Shown: positions 22,991 through 35,474 of the stretch, in pieces
Numbering within the stretch: the stretch's first letter is position 1
How the letters are laid out: each line of letters opens with the position of its first letter
The notes under the pieces: model-generated
What the model was told of the DNA's origin: nothing
The model's database searches: none
Seen by the model: the letters and a program-made list of their open reading frames with translations, nothing else
Program-made: the position numbers and the translations under genes
Source of the DNA: Poronia punctata
Taxonomy: Eukaryota > Ascomycota > Sordariomycetes > Xylariales > Xylariaceae
Assembly (NCBI GenBank): GCA_022579005.1
Contig: MU401485.1
Location: 62,001 to 126,000, forward strand
DNA length: 64,000 nucleotides
Reading direction: 5' to 3'

Positions 22991-24591
22991 CTATTTCATT
23001 CGAGCATAGGTAGGTATATAATCCAGTTCTTTTGAATGTAGAGTTATTAAAATGGATCCCGGTCGGATCTAGGTAAGAGCCGTGGGAAACGGAACTCTTG
23101 CACGTTTGGACAGGGTGTGAGCTACTACGCTCTTATGACATAATGCGCAGTATGTCGAACATTCCGGAGCCGGCTACCGTATCCCGCTTCCAACCCTGGG
23201 CCCTGTGCGCTCAACCCGAAAAGCGACTGTAAAGTAGTATTCGCATCAAACCAGGCAATGCGATGTCGTCTGCCGTACACTAGACTAACGTCCTGGGTTC
23301 GCTGACGGCGACGAAGGGAAGTGCCAAATTTATAGATGCAAAGGTAAAGGAATCGAGTATCAAAGATCAAAAAAAGCGGATAGTTGAAGAAAAGGGAGAG
23401 GAAGGTAAGGGAACTTCTGGAGAAACGATAACAACAACAGGTAGGTACGAGTACCTGAGTACCAGTATGTAGGTCGAGGTAGGGAACCGGTATTACCAAA
23501 CACGCGACGCACGATATTGATTTGGTTTGATTGACTAAATAAACCTAAGCCAAGGAAATTTGGAGACGAGCAAAGTGTTGGACAAAAGATGAAATGGTTA
23601 AATTTCTCTACTTTTTCATCCAAACCTCAAGATCCCATCAATCAATCAATCAATCAATCAATACTTGAAGTATGTACCCAACCAGTATTGTTTAATCGGA
23701 TCAACTCAGCCGCCCGGAGGTAGTTGGAGTACTACACGTATGTACACGTACGTGCTCAGCCACCCGTCTCGTTCTCGGGAATGTTATGTACACGTAAGGT
23801 CGGCAAGGCAAGGCAACGCAAGGTACGGCTTTTTTATATCAGGTATTTCAATTGGTTTGGTTTAATGTAGAGATAATAGGTACACATACACATATCAATT
23901 GCCGGAGCGCAGTAGGTAGGAATCCTTGTTTTTTGTTTTTACATCCTTCTGCAAACTGGAACGGAATGGATGTTTCAGATTCACACATACCTACCTCTTG
24001 GCTCCCGGGTAACCTTGCTCGTGGCACTTCAAGGTCCCACATTCAATGTTTATTCTGTTGCCTGGCATGGATGTACGTATGTACACAGCCTCTCCGACTG
24101 GACATGCCTCTTTTTCTTGATTCCTTTTTCATGAAGATCCGATTATCGTTACTATCCATGTACGTTAGACGTTAGACGAGGCAAATATTTATCGAAAGGA
24201 TTTGATCGCGCCGTGCCGCTTTTTATTTTCCCCACAGGATCTACCCTGTATGCACCCCTTGTTGCCGTCTATCTACTCGTACACATACACGTAAACAAAG
24301 TCAAACCGAGTATGTAGCTTACGAAAATTGCTCCATATGGCCTTGGAGGAGGTGAAGAACCTCGTAAGCTTTATATAATTCGGAGTTGTTGATGTTATTG
24401 GCCTGTATTCCTGACATGACATATGCATCTGGATATGGCTGGAATCGGTTTCAATATGGTCCATGGAGCATGGAGATAAAAGAAGGACCGACTCATATTC
24501 TCGTTTCGTCTATTATTGTCACTTTTTATTTTAAAGGTATCTGAGCCTCGCTAGCTTCTGAATGTAATCCAACTACCTTGCTTTCACAAGA
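22991..24591. other. Intergenic stretch upstream of the ankyrin gene
   Basis: Contains the ankyrin promoter and the 3' flank of the epimerase gene. A second ATCA microsatellite is annotated separately. Only short frames without recognisable features are present. Confidence 0.5.
23637..23662. repeat. (ATCA)n microsatellite
   Basis: About 6.5 perfect ATCA units in the same orientation as the copy at 17315-17341, so the ankyrin gene is bracketed by the same tetranucleotide repeat. Confidence 0.9.
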
Positions 24592-26100
<1,509 letters not shown>

Positions 26101-26339
26101 TTTGATTTCGCTAGGGTGTAAAGAACAAGTTGGGTATATCAGTATCACTGTACAATTGGAAGTAAGGGCTTGCAAAGGAGAGGGGGGAAAGTGTGCAACA
26201 ACAATAAGTTTATAGTTCAATGCAGCGGTCAAGCTAGTCGCCGGGACTGTGACATGCATGTACCTCTAGTGCTGTACATTGCGCGTAGGATTAATTAGTG
26301 GTACCAATCGACAATATTCTGAGGGGCTCCAATCTCTTA

Positions 26340-26360
26340 CCCCTCTACCCCTCCACCCCT
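26340..26360. promoter_or_regulatory. Three CCCCT boxes spaced 8 bp apart upstream of the epimerase
   Basis: CCCCT occurs at 26340-26344, 26348-26352 and 26356-26360, 240-260 bp upstream of the epimerase ATG. CCCCT is the core of the yeast stress response element bound by C2H2 factors and can also be read as a CreA-like core. The regular spacing is suggestive, but function is inferred. Confidence 0.35.
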
Positions 26361-27107
26361 CGATCCTCAAAGGTCCCATCCAACAAGGGTTGGGAGAGGT
26401 AGCTTCAAGGATATACGTTATGTAAATCACATGGATTGTTTCTTCTCAGATAATACACATGCTTGTATGTATTTCAGTTTGGAAATATTTCCGCCGAATC
26501 GAGGCTCTTTTGACCCCAACTCATATCGTAGATCTTGATCTCGACGTGTCTACTTGTGTCCCTTGCTCTTCACATTTCCGAGGAATTGATGACCAACGAA
26601 ATTAGAGAAAAACTTCAAATCTGTAGCTGTTAGGCATGACACAATGCTTACAAAATATGCTGCAGAGTGTTCTTTATAGGCACACATTCAAGTAATCCGG
26701 CCGGCAGTTGGGACGTTGGATGCTACCAAAATATACAAGGATAACCTACAAATCCCAAGCGTGCATGCATAGTCCCGTACCGCTGGTAGGCGCCACGTAC
26801 ACGCCCATAGCATACACCAATTTGAAGCATGTGTAGATCGAGGGTAATAAGTTTAGCGATCGCCATTTGGGCTTGTTTCCTTAGCATTGAGAAGCACGAC
26901 CTGCCCTGATTGGAGATGGTGTAAGATAAGTGCAAGATTACATTAGATAATACTCTGATGTTTAAGCAATTCAATGCAGCAACTATTATGTTTAAGCTGT
27001 AGGGCGTATAATAGGAATTACCAACCAGAACAAATGACAACCCAAGTCAATCAGCCTATCGTATTTGGTACGAAGTGGTGTATTGCGTTCAGCTTCTGAT
27101 ACTTGTA

Positions 27108-27516
27108 CTAGGGGATCCACCCTTCGTGACTCCCCTCTGCACGCAGAGGGGATGTCAAAAAAAACTGCCAGGTCATTAGTTGGTGTCCAGGTTGCAAGGG
27201 TCTCTGACCAATCAGAAGCCACCATTTGCTTAAGTCAGCATATTTCCTAGGTCAGAAACAGGTCAGAAACAGGTCAGAAAAACAAGCCATGACCATGGCT
27301 GTATTCGCGACGCTTTTCTGATCGCAGCTATATATGTTGTAATAGGTGTAGTGCCGTAATTGTAGTGTTATGTTGACTAGAAGGTTAGAATTTGTATGTG
27401 ATTCCGTCTCGTTTCCAGCCCGTTTCCAGCCCGGACTAGGTCCAGATTACATACAAAATTCCAACCTTCCGGTCAACATACGTGCAGAGGGGAGTCACGA
27501 AGGGTGGATCCCCTAG
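27108..27516. mobile_element. Tc1/mariner-type MITE, 409 bp, with 36-bp perfect TIRs and TA target duplication
   Basis: The ends CTAGGGGATCC... (27108-27143) and ...GGATCCCCTAG (27481-27516) are perfect inverted repeats of 36 bp. Each is flanked by TA (27106-27107 and 27517-27518), the target duplication of Tc1/mariner elements. There is no transposase frame, so it is non-autonomous. A second inverted repeat lies inside (27369-27402 against 27445-27480) and abuts the right TIR. A short hairpin with CCCCTCTGC/GCAGAGGGG lies at the inner end of the left TIR. Three tandem 11-bp copies of AGGTCAGAAAC occur at 27249-27281. Identical TIRs argue for recent mobility. Confidence 0.85.
27249..27281. 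repeat. Three tandem copies of an 11-bp unit inside the MITE
   Basis: AGGTCAGAAAC occurs three times head to tail (27249-27259, 27260-27270 and 27271-27281, the last base differing). Tandem subterminal repeats of this sort are common transposase-binding sites in DNA transposons; here that is inference. Confidence 0.8.
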
Positions 27517-28638
27517 TAAGGAAATTTGATATACGAGCCTGCTCTATTAGGGCTTAGCGTGTAGAGCGTAGAGCTGGCAAGTGAAATGTGTGAGCTGAGG
27601 ATTTGTGGTGGAGCAGTTGCTCCCAACCTTTGCGGCTGTGTGGCCGTGCAGCTACCAGTCCCTGTGGCGGTGTATAGGTACCTCTGTACCTTTCCGAAAC
27701 CACATGTAGTTCGTCACTTGGGTTTGGACGTTCCCACCTGGCACGCGACGACGCGCTCTATGGAAGTTGTCCTAACATAGTTGCATCTCACTCAACATTC
27801 CAATTGTCACGGCAAAGACATGCTATTCTTCAACAACCACAGCCTAACCCTTTTTGAATCTTGAAAACTTGAAGCATGCTTAAAAGCTTTCCTGCGCTCG
27901 ACGTTCCTTTGACCAGCAGGACGAGAGAAAACAAAGACAACCAAAAGCAATCTAGCACAGGGTCCTGACAAAATACGCCTTGTTAGCAGCGCTCAATGTC
28001 ATTAACCCGTTGTCGAAAGCGGAACTCTAGGCCGAGCTGCGAGTCTATTCCGGACCACCATTTCTAACCTTTGTTCGATTCCGTTACCGTCGTTCACCGG
28101 ACTTGGATACTTGGCGCTATTGGCCACAGTGCCTCTCATCCCGTGGTGTTTACCCATAGTTGGTTGTAACAAAGGGTGTCTCATTCGGGGCTCGACGCTT
28201 GCAGTGCCATAAACACACATTGTCTATGTCCGACCTTCTTTCCCAAAATCACACCATTAGCCTCACAAGGGACCACTTTACAATTCAGCAAAAGCAGATC
28301 TCATTTTCAGATTCTCTCTGTGGGTACTGTCCGGAGCTGTTAGTGAAATTGAACATTTCCTCTGCCTCTCCTACCTATACCTGAGCGTCATTCAGACTTA
28401 CTTCCCTTACTTCTCAGAAGAAGTTCAATTGAGCCCTGTAAGTTTTCATTTTTGCATATCCTCACTGACCAAGAGGGCCTGTATATTACGTGATTTCTTC
28501 CATACAACTCATCATTGTTAGTACAGCTTGCGATTATTGGTCGTTTATTGACCAGCAAGGCTTAGATTTCTACTCATGTTTGTACCAAAGCCCTTCCGAT
28601 AGCCAGTGCAACCAAAAGAACAGGATTGTCTATAAAAC

Positions 28639-31536
28639 ATGGCACCCAGAACCAGGAGGAGGGACAGACAAGGAGGCTCAGACCTGCCTAGTCTGTTTCC
28701 TACCCATGACGGCTCATACGGCATCAACACTCTCATCAGTCCTGTTGCAGACCAAGGGAAAGAATCAAAAAGAGGCCATAAGTCTGCGATAGGGCATGTG
28801 GATGAGGAATCCGATGATGAGCAGTGGGAGAGGACCGTGAAAGGCAAATCACACAAGAAGTACAGGATGAACAGCGACCTTAGGGCGGCTATTGACGAAA
28901 GTCATAAAGAGGTTGATAGTGAGCATGAAGGCCGTCAACCTGGATCTCAGGGACCGGATTCGGAGCTTAACCCCCGGCTGGAACCTACTGTTCCACGATA
29001 CAACCCGAATATCCAGAACTTCGCAGAGGAACCTGACGAGAGGCCCCGTCGTTCATTTACAAGAGTAGAGTCAGATTCGCTCAGTCCGGACGTACTTGGG
29101 AAAGCCGATCAGCCTACTTCGTCAGTACCCGAACACATACCATTTTATGGGATGCCACAGGGAGGGGGCTCGAAGCAACCGATATCGCCCGACCGCCCTG
29201 ATTCATCGAGAAGTTTTGATTATGAGAGCGCATTGTACTCTAATGCGACCCTCCATACGCCGGGCGCAGTCCCATACCCAGACCTGGGCTCGCCTTCACC
29301 CTCACACGCAGCTCTACTTGCGGGTCCTTTCGAAGGATCTGGCGCGGTTGGCCAACAGTTAGGCTCAGCATTTCCGGTCGAAGAACCAGCAACACGTCCA
29401 AGTCAACCTTCCGGACCATCTATCGCGGGTAGGCAGGCTGGACCTAGCAGGCAGAGCGTCCCAAGGCAGCAAGCACGAACACAAACCACTTCCACCCAAC
29501 CTGCCCCACCGCCCCAACCACAAACTCTGTCGTCAAGTGCATGGGGCAAAGCCGCCACAGTTCCTCCGCCCCTGCCCATCCCCGAGTCAAATACACAACC
29601 CCAGTCTGCCGGGATCCGGCCGTCTCCAGTCCTGAAGTCGAGTGCGTGGGGCCAACTTGCAACAAGCAACCGGCGGGCCCCAGCCCCACCTCCAACTGCA
29701 CGACAACTGTCGCCTCCCGACAGCAAGGAATACGAGCCTGAGCAGAATACATTTCAAAAACGGGTTGACCTACCATCCCCGCCAGATTCGACCGAGCCGA
29801 TATTCATCGTCCCGCAAGGGCCAGACCCCCCCAAACCTGTCCACTCTTTTTTAGAAGAGGAGGAAAACAGCCCATCTCGGTCTCCGACGCCCGTGCCAGA
29901 GGAGCTGAGCCAAGCAAGACCGAAACCTAAACCGAAACCCAATCCAAACGCCAGTACTACACCACGGCCAGGAGGTAGACACAATGTGTCAGCGGGAAGC
30001 CGGGTGCCGACCATGCATTGGGGGATGCTACGCCAATGTGCGGAACTTGTCTTTATGTTCTCGGGCTTAGCCGTAACGTTGTGGTTCGTGCTGGCTGCAA
30101 TACAAAGAATGTCATCTGATATTGATACGGGCTCCTTACGCACCGGTATCAACTTGCCTAGTATTCATGGCGCGACATCGTTATGGGGGTCTATATCAAA
30201 TCTATTACCTGACATCCCGAGTCTGAATTATCCTGATGCGCCATCTCGACTCCAAGAAATGGGTGATATCGATTACAAGAAGCTAGCTAGCCAGCTAAAA
30301 GCGAACCTGCCGGGATCAATATGGGTGTCGACCGACAAGAGCGGCAAAATCAAGATTCCCGAGGACATGTTGCATGCATTGAAGGAGTTGATTCGCAAAG
30401 ATGAGACCATTGTTCGCCCTGACAACTCGGGCCTATCTGATAGCCAGTGGGCCGAGATCGAGTCCCGAATCCAAGCTGGTAGGCTGGGAGGCGGCGAAGG
30501 TACTTCCACTGATGTCCCTGGGGTTTCACCAAAACAAGTAGAAGATATTGTCGACAATAAGATGTCTCGGTCTTGGGAAACGTGGCTTGAACAGAACGCC
30601 AAGGATCACCTGTCAGGTGTGGCATTAAGCAAAGATGACTTTCTTAAACTGTTCCAGCAGGAAGCTGCTTCTTACCAACGCGAGATCAAGCAGGAATTGA
30701 AGGACTTACAGGAGCGAACCAAGGGCATCGCCCAACATGTGTCCAAGGTTCAAGACGGGCTAAGTTCAGCAGGCGGCATAGCTAAGCACGAGGCCAAGCG
30801 TCTTATCGAGTCTATGGTCGCAAAGGCCATGGACAACGCGAAGCTTGACGCGATTACCCGTGGTGTCATCAAGGGCCATGCAAACGACGTGTTGGCCAAC
30901 CACGTCGACTTTTTCGGCATCGGGTCTGGTGCCTCAATTGATTCCTCGTTAAGTTCACCTCCGTGGAAACCGCCGAAGCCCAAGTTCAAGAGTAAAAAAT
31001 GGTTTGAAAAAGATGGCTACCATCCCCAGCCGCGTCAGGCCGTGCTTACACCTTGGAACCAAGAAGGCGAGTGCTTTTGCGCTGGACCGGACCTCCACGG
31101 CTACGGCATGGGCACCAACAACATATCCGTTCTCATGAGCCGCAGCATCATCCCGCAGCACCTCGTCGTTGAGCATATATTGCCCGGCGCCACCCTCGAT
31201 CCTGGCGCGATGCCCAGGGATATCGAGATGTGGGCATATTACGATGAAGTAAACCTGCGCAAGGAAGTCCGAGCCTTTTCTGCATCCTACTTCCCCAATA
31301 CACCCGAGGAGGTGACACTGAACGAAGGATGGGTCAAGATCGGCCATTTTACGTATGAAAAGAAGAATCACGGCGATGGTGTGCAGGTCTTTAAGCTCAG
31401 TGACGAGCTAGCGAGGATGGGCGCCCATGCATACCAAGTCGTTATTAGGGCCATCAATAATTACGGCGCCGACCATACTTGTTTCTACCGGTTGAGGTTG
31501 TTCGGCGAGATCGTAGAGCGGCCGGAAATACTATAA
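28639..31536 (+). CDS. SUN-domain (Sad1/UNC-84) nuclear envelope protein
   Basis: A single-exon frame of 965 residues. The N-terminal 450 residues are disordered and rich in Pro, Ser and Gln, as expected for a nucleoplasmic segment. One membrane helix lies around residues 466-486 (AELVFMFSGLAVTLWFVLAA). A coiled-coil perinuclear region follows (about 640-740, REIKQELKDLQERTKGIAQHV). The C-terminal SUN domain covers about 790-960. It includes AVLTPWNQEGECFCAGPDLHG, PEEVTLNEGWVKIGHFTYE, and the closing CFYRLRLFGEIVERPE with the conserved cysteine. SUN proteins bind KASH partners to form LINC complexes and anchor spindle pole bodies (S. pombe Sad1, S. cerevisiae Mps3). The ATG at 28639 is the first in the frame. 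Confidence 0.95.
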   Translation: MAPRTRRRDRQGGSDLPSLFPTHDGSYGINTLISPVADQGKESKRGHKSAIGHVDEESDDEQWERTVKGKSHKKYRMNSDLRAAIDESHKEVDSEHEGRQPGSQGPDSELNPRLEPTVPRYNPNIQNFAEEPDERPRRSFTRVESDSLSPDVLGKADQPTSSVPEHIPFYGMPQGGGSKQPISPDRPDSSRSFDYESALYSNATLHTPGAVPYPDLGSPSPSHAALLAGPFEGSGAVGQQLGSAFPVEEPATRPSQPSGPSIAGRQAGPSRQSVPRQQARTQTTSTQPAPPPQPQTLSSSAWGKAATVPPPLPIPESNTQPQSAGIRPSPVLKSSAWGQLATSNRRAPAPPPTARQLSPPDSKEYEPEQNTFQKRVDLPSPPDSTEPIFIVPQGPDPPKPVHSFLEEEENSPSRSPTPVPEELSQARPKPKPKPNPNASTTPRPGGRHNVSAGSRVPTMHWGMLRQCAELVFMFSGLAVTLWFVLAAIQRMSSDIDTGSLRTGINLPSIHGATSLWGSISNLLPDIPSLNYPDAPSRLQEMGDIDYKKLASQLKANLPGSIWVSTDKSGKIKIPEDMLHALKELIRKDETIVRPDNSGLSDSQWAEIESRIQAGRLGGGEGTSTDVPGVSPKQVEDIVDNKMSRSWETWLEQNAKDHLSGVALSKDDFLKLFQQEAASYQREIKQELKDLQERTKGIAQHVSKVQDGLSSAGGIAKHEAKRLIESMVAKAMDNAKLDAITRGVIKGHANDVLANHVDFFGIGSGASIDSSLSSPPWKPPKPKFKSKKWFEKDGYHPQPRQAVLTPWNQEGECFCAGPDLHGYGMGTNNISVLMSRSIIPQHLVVEHILPGATLDPGAMPRDIEMWAYYDEVNLRKEVRAFSASYFPNTPEEVTLNEGWVKIGHFTYEKKNHGDGVQVFKLSDELARMGAHAYQVVIRAINNYGADHTCFYRLRLFGEIVERPEIL

Positions 31537-32264
31537 GACGTGGAGGATGGGGGCTGGCTGAAGTCGTGGTTCTAAGTTTACGATCTCGTTTCTAGTTTCA
31601 AGTCCAAGTGGTCGTGAGCGCGGGATCCGACAGGCCGACGTCCAGACATGGATGTTTCCAATGACTTATATATGCTTGGCGCAAGGCTTGCTGCCTTGAT
31701 TGGCAGCACATATACTTCCATTTCGAAGTTCTCTCGCCTCGGAAAGGTTTAAGAGCTTGAAATTTCAGATGAGAAGCAGGCGTTTTGACAAGGGTGTTTT
31801 TTGTTGAGCCGATAATGACTACCGTACACTGTGCGAAAGTCGGTATAAAGGAAAGGAACGGATCATGATAGAAGGAAGACGAGAAGAGTAGGGGATTTGG
31901 AGTCTAGGAGTGAAAGTGAATACCATGATACCATACACATATACTCTTATTTTCCCCTTCTGTTCTTGATTCCGGGGGTTTTAATCTTCTTCGCTGTAGC
32001 TATTTGGTAACCTTCTTTTTTCCAGAATTGAGACGGCTAAAGCAACCATACCTTAGTAAAGTCATATAATGCACCAAGCTCAAGACCACGCACAAAAGAT
32101 AAAGAAGGTCTAAGTGAGGGGTATAATAATTTTTACGCATCTCAGCTAAAGAGATAGATACATACGTGCTGCTAAAGCAAGTGTCCGTACCGATGCAAAT
32201 GATGCCAAATGTAGGTATATATACGAGAAGAATACGTACGAGGTAGGTATTACAGAACCCTCTT
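31537..32264. other. Convergent 3' region between the SUN gene and Dbp4
   Basis: Both flanking genes end here, so the region should hold two 3' UTRs. A long minus-strand shadow frame antisense to the Dbp4 C-terminus reaches into it but has no family features. Confidence 0.5.
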
Positions 32265-34682
32265 CTAATCGTCCAACAAACCGGCAGCAATTGCCTCGTA
32301 ATCCTCCAGAGTATCCGGCTGTTCCGTGATCTCGATAACCTTTCCTTTTCCTTTCTTTCCCTTTTTGGCCTTCTTCTTGTCGTCTTCTGAATCGTCGTCC
32401 TGGAACCATTTCTTCGCCTTTTTCCGTGGCCGCTCCCCCTCGCCGCCGTCGTCGCTGTCTTGTGCGCGTCCGGCAGTAGGTAAAGAGGCCAAGAATGCCA
32501 GCGGGTCTTCGCCGTCGTCGTCGGGCGTACCCAGCCGAGGCGCAGCAGTCCCGGGAGCGACCAGCCCTTTCTCTTCGGCCTCGCGCGCCTTGCGCTTCTC
32601 CTTCTTCTCGCGACGCTTCTCCTTGGCGAGTGCCTTGTCGTCCAGATCGGCTTCCCTGACCTTGGCGGCTTCGTCTTCGACGAACTTTTGTCGCTGGATC
32701 TCGGCCGCCCCGTCCTGCTTGAAGTCCTCCTCCCCGATGAGTCTGTAAGGATGGTGCGCGACGCCTTCGTCGTCGAACACGATGCGGTCTCCCTTTCCTT
32801 TGAACTTGAGCATCTTCTTCTTCGACTTGAGCATCTTCTCTCTCCTCTTCGAGTCGACGATGAAGGGCTCCTCGCCACCGAGGCCGGATATCACCTTGGC
32901 GCCGGGCGGTAGAGCCTCCACACCATCTGCCGCGGCTTCTAAATCCTCCGTCTCGATTACTCTCTTCACCGCTAGGAAGTCATCGTCGCTATCCTCGGCC
33001 GCCTCCTCGGGTCGCGCGTTGTCTCCTATCAGTTTGGTGTAGTGGTCCGTGAGCACGTCCTGGTTGGTGCGCTCAAACATCTTTTCGACCTTGGTTCGCA
33101 CCTTCTTCTTATCCTTGTCGGGATCGAATTCCGAGTCCGAGTCGGAAAGATTGGCGCGTGGTTTGTTCTTCAACTTCTTGATGTCCTCGCCTTTCGTGAA
33201 TTTTATTATCGGGGCCCCCGGCAGACCTAAACTTGCCGCGTATTCTTCGAGATCCAATTTTTTCAGATCAAATACTTCCTTGTCTTTCTGTAGATGTATC
33301 GATCTGACGTATGAGATAAAGGCTTTCGACGCCAGGTACTTTAAAGCAGGATCTTTGAAGACCATGCTCTGGACTGACTCGGTTATCGCTTGCTTTTTTT
33401 GTTCTCGCACGTTGACTCGTTTAATGGGTATCTTTTTTGACTCGAACCGTTTCATCATGCCTTCCTCTTCGCTCGGGTCAAGGAACAGCACCGCCTTTCC
33501 TTCTCTGTTAAAGCGGGCGGTTCGTCCCACTCTATGGATATAAGTGTCGACATCTTCAGGTGCGTCCACTTGAACCACCCAGTCGACAGCAGGGAAGTCT
33601 ACACCTCTGGCGACCACGTCTGTAGCAAAGAGACATGCATATTTGGACGCCGCATAACTAGAAGTGATCTGCAATCTTTGCGCTTGTTTTTGAGCGCCTA
33701 GGAGATGATAAAGTGGCACACCTGGTCGAAGATGCCTCATTGTCTCAAAGGCAAATCGAACTTGCTTTCCAGACGAAAAGAAGACTAGTATTTTACTTTT
33801 GAGGTTTGCTTTTATAAAGCCGTATAGGGTGTTCATCTTGGAGGCGAGAGGGGTGACGAGGTAATGTTGTTGAAGAGATTCCGGTGTGGAGGAGGCGGAT
33901 GTCTCGTGAACGGAAATGTATTCGGGATCTTTCAAGCTCAGCCTCGAGAGATCGGAAACTTTGCGCGACTGTGTAGCTGAGAAGAGCAACGTTTGGCGCT
34001 CTTGGGGTAAGTGTTCTACCAGGGCATCGACAGCCGATTTGAATCCCATGTCGAGAATGCGGTCCGCCTCGTCGAGTACGAGAATCTGCAAATTGTCGAC
34101 TTGAAGGCCCGATGTTGTATCAAGATGTTGCAACATCCGTCCCGGTGTACAAACCAAGATAGACATGCGCCCTAACCGCTCGGCTTCATCCTGCAAACTC
34201 TTGCCTCCAATAACCAGTCCGGCGGAAAAGGAGTGGTATCTCCCAATTTTTGTCAGCACTTGAAAGATCTGCACCGCGAGTTCGCGTGTAGGGGCTATGA
34301 TTAGGGCGCCCAGCCCATCGTATTCGGTCCATCGTGCCCGGTAAAGCTTCTCGAGTACGGGGATCAGGAAGGCGAGTGTCTTTCCGCTGCCAGTCTTCGC
34401 AGCACCTAGAATATCGCGACCCTTGAGCGCATGGGGAATAGCTCGAGCCTGAATGTCCGTGAGGGTTTTGAAATGCGACGCTTCGATCCCGGAGGTGGTC
34501 GGGGTGGAAAGTGGTAGGTGGGAGAAATCGGTCGCAGTGGTAGACTGAGGGTCGAATTGATCAACGGCTTCTTGGAGTTGTTCGAGGGTCTGCTGTTCCC
34601 GTTTTCTCTTTAACGTTTTCGCATCCTGTTTCTGTTTGGGTTTCGACTGTGGCTTCCCACGCTTCTCCGTAGTGGACGGCAT
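32265..34682 (-). CDS. dbp4: ATP-dependent RNA helicase Dbp4/Hca4 (DDX10 family)
   Basis: A single exon of 805 residues from the ATG at 34682; the open frame continues 26 codons upstream but only to a TTG. DEAD-box motifs appear in order: Q-motif region with [11 protein letters not shown], motif [10 protein letters not shown], Ia PTRELA, Ib [46 protein letters not shown] and [12 protein letters not shown]. The downstream [18 protein letters not shown] and the long charged Lys/Glu/Asp-rich C-terminus are characteristic of Dbp4. The enzyme acts in the nucleolus, where it releases U14 (and snR41) snoRNA from pre-rRNA during 18S processing. The length fits the family (about 770-820). Confidence 0.95.
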   Translation of the reverse strand: MPSTTEKRGKPQSKPKQKQDAKTLKRKREQQTLEQLQEAVDQFDPQSTTATDFSHLPLSTPTTSGIEASHFKTLTDIQARAIPHALKGRDILGAAKTGSGKTLAFLIPVLEKLYRARWTEYDGLGALIIAPTRELAVQIFQVLTKIGRYHSFSAGLVIGGKSLQDEAERLGRMSILVCTPGRMLQHLDTTSGLQVDNLQILVLDEADRILDMGFKSAVDALVEHLPQERQTLLFSATQSRKVSDLSRLSLKDPEYISVHETSASSTPESLQQHYLVTPLASKMNTLYGFIKANLKSKILVFFSSGKQVRFAFETMRHLRPGVPLYHLLGAQKQAQRLQITSSYAASKYACLFATDVVARGVDFPAVDWVVQVDAPEDVDTYIHRVGRTARFNREGKAVLFLDPSEEEGMMKRFESKKIPIKRVNVREQKKQAITESVQSMVFKDPALKYLASKAFISYVRSIHLQKDKEVFDLKKLDLEEYAASLGLPGAPIIKFTKGEDIKKLKNKPRANLSDSDSEFDPDKDKKKVRTKVEKMFERTNQDVLTDHYTKLIGDNARPEEAAEDSDDDFLAVKRVIETEDLEAAADGVEALPPGAKVISGLGGEEPFIVDSKRREKMLKSKKKMLKFKGKGDRIVFDDEGVAHHPYRLIGEEDFKQDGAAEIQRQKFVEDEAAKVREADLDDKALAKEKRREKKEKRKAREAEEKGLVAPGTAAPRLGTPDDDGEDPLAFLASLPTAGRAQDSDDGGEGERPRKKAKKWFQDDDSEDDKKKAKKGKKGKGKVIEITEQPDTLEDYEAIAAGLLDD

Positions 34683-35474
34683 CAGGAGGGCATTCGATAG
34701 ACGGCTTGACGTTCTCTCGTAACAAACCAGACGCAGACGGCCATGCTCAATTCTATACAACTAAAAAAAAATATGGATTGGCGGGGATCTGCCAGATTTT
34801 TGAGATGCAGCCAGTTCAGATTCGGCTTAGCGTTGACCGACAGCTCTTTACCGCCTTGGGAAATCTGACCGCCTACCGGTTTTAGCTAGCTACTTAATTA
34901 TATAATGCAGACGGTGCAAACGTACTTTACAGACAGTGTACAGCTTGAATCATCGTAAAGTATCAAGACAAACAATATAGGCTAGGCATACCGTCATCTA
35001 CAAAGACTACGAGGACGCTCTTACTTTGCGCTGGACAACTACAAGGCAGTATTTACCGTTCCATGCAAGGTGGTATTTGAATTCTCAATTTTTATATTCT
35101 ATTTCGTAGAGTACACTAAAAGGTAAACTACTTGCAACCTGAGCCTACAAAATCACCCCCAAGTTGAAGCGAAGTGCTATTTGACATTTTAGGTGGTTTC
35201 GTAGCGTATCAGTCCGTAGCCAATGGGTATTGATGATCCAAAGGTAGTCTCTTCTTACAATAGGCGATTCGAAGGGCCGAGCCGGACCAGCCATCTCTCC
35301 TCTTTTCTTTCTCCAGTCTCCCACTCATATCGGATGGGAAGTATTCAACACAAAATTGTAACACGAACGCTGTCGTAGAGAATCGCCAACATGACAAGCG
35401 CTAAGTAAAGGAAACGAATATATAGAGGTCCATATTCTCGTCTTATAGCAACGGAATTCGAAGATATATGGCAT
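34683..35474. other. Intergenic, Dbp4 promoter and choline oxidase 3' flank
   Basis: No supported gene. Small frames on the minus strand near 35209-35397 show no recognisable features. Confidence 0.5.

Larger units (their letters stand above)
26101..28638. other. Long intergenic region containing a MITE
   Basis: 2.5 kb between the epimerase (-) and the SUN gene (+), so it is a divergent promoter region. Apart from the inverted-repeat element at 27108-27516 I see only short frames with no family features. Confidence 0.5.

Noticed and set aside
32000..32878. 292-codon minus-strand frame rich in Arg/Ser over the Dbp4 C-terminus
   Set aside because: It is a frame-shifted shadow of the Lys/Glu-rich Dbp4 coding sequence and runs into its 3' flank.
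34683..34760. Longer N-terminus for Dbp4
   Set aside because: The 26 upstream codons start at TTG and contain no ATG; the first ATG is at 34682.
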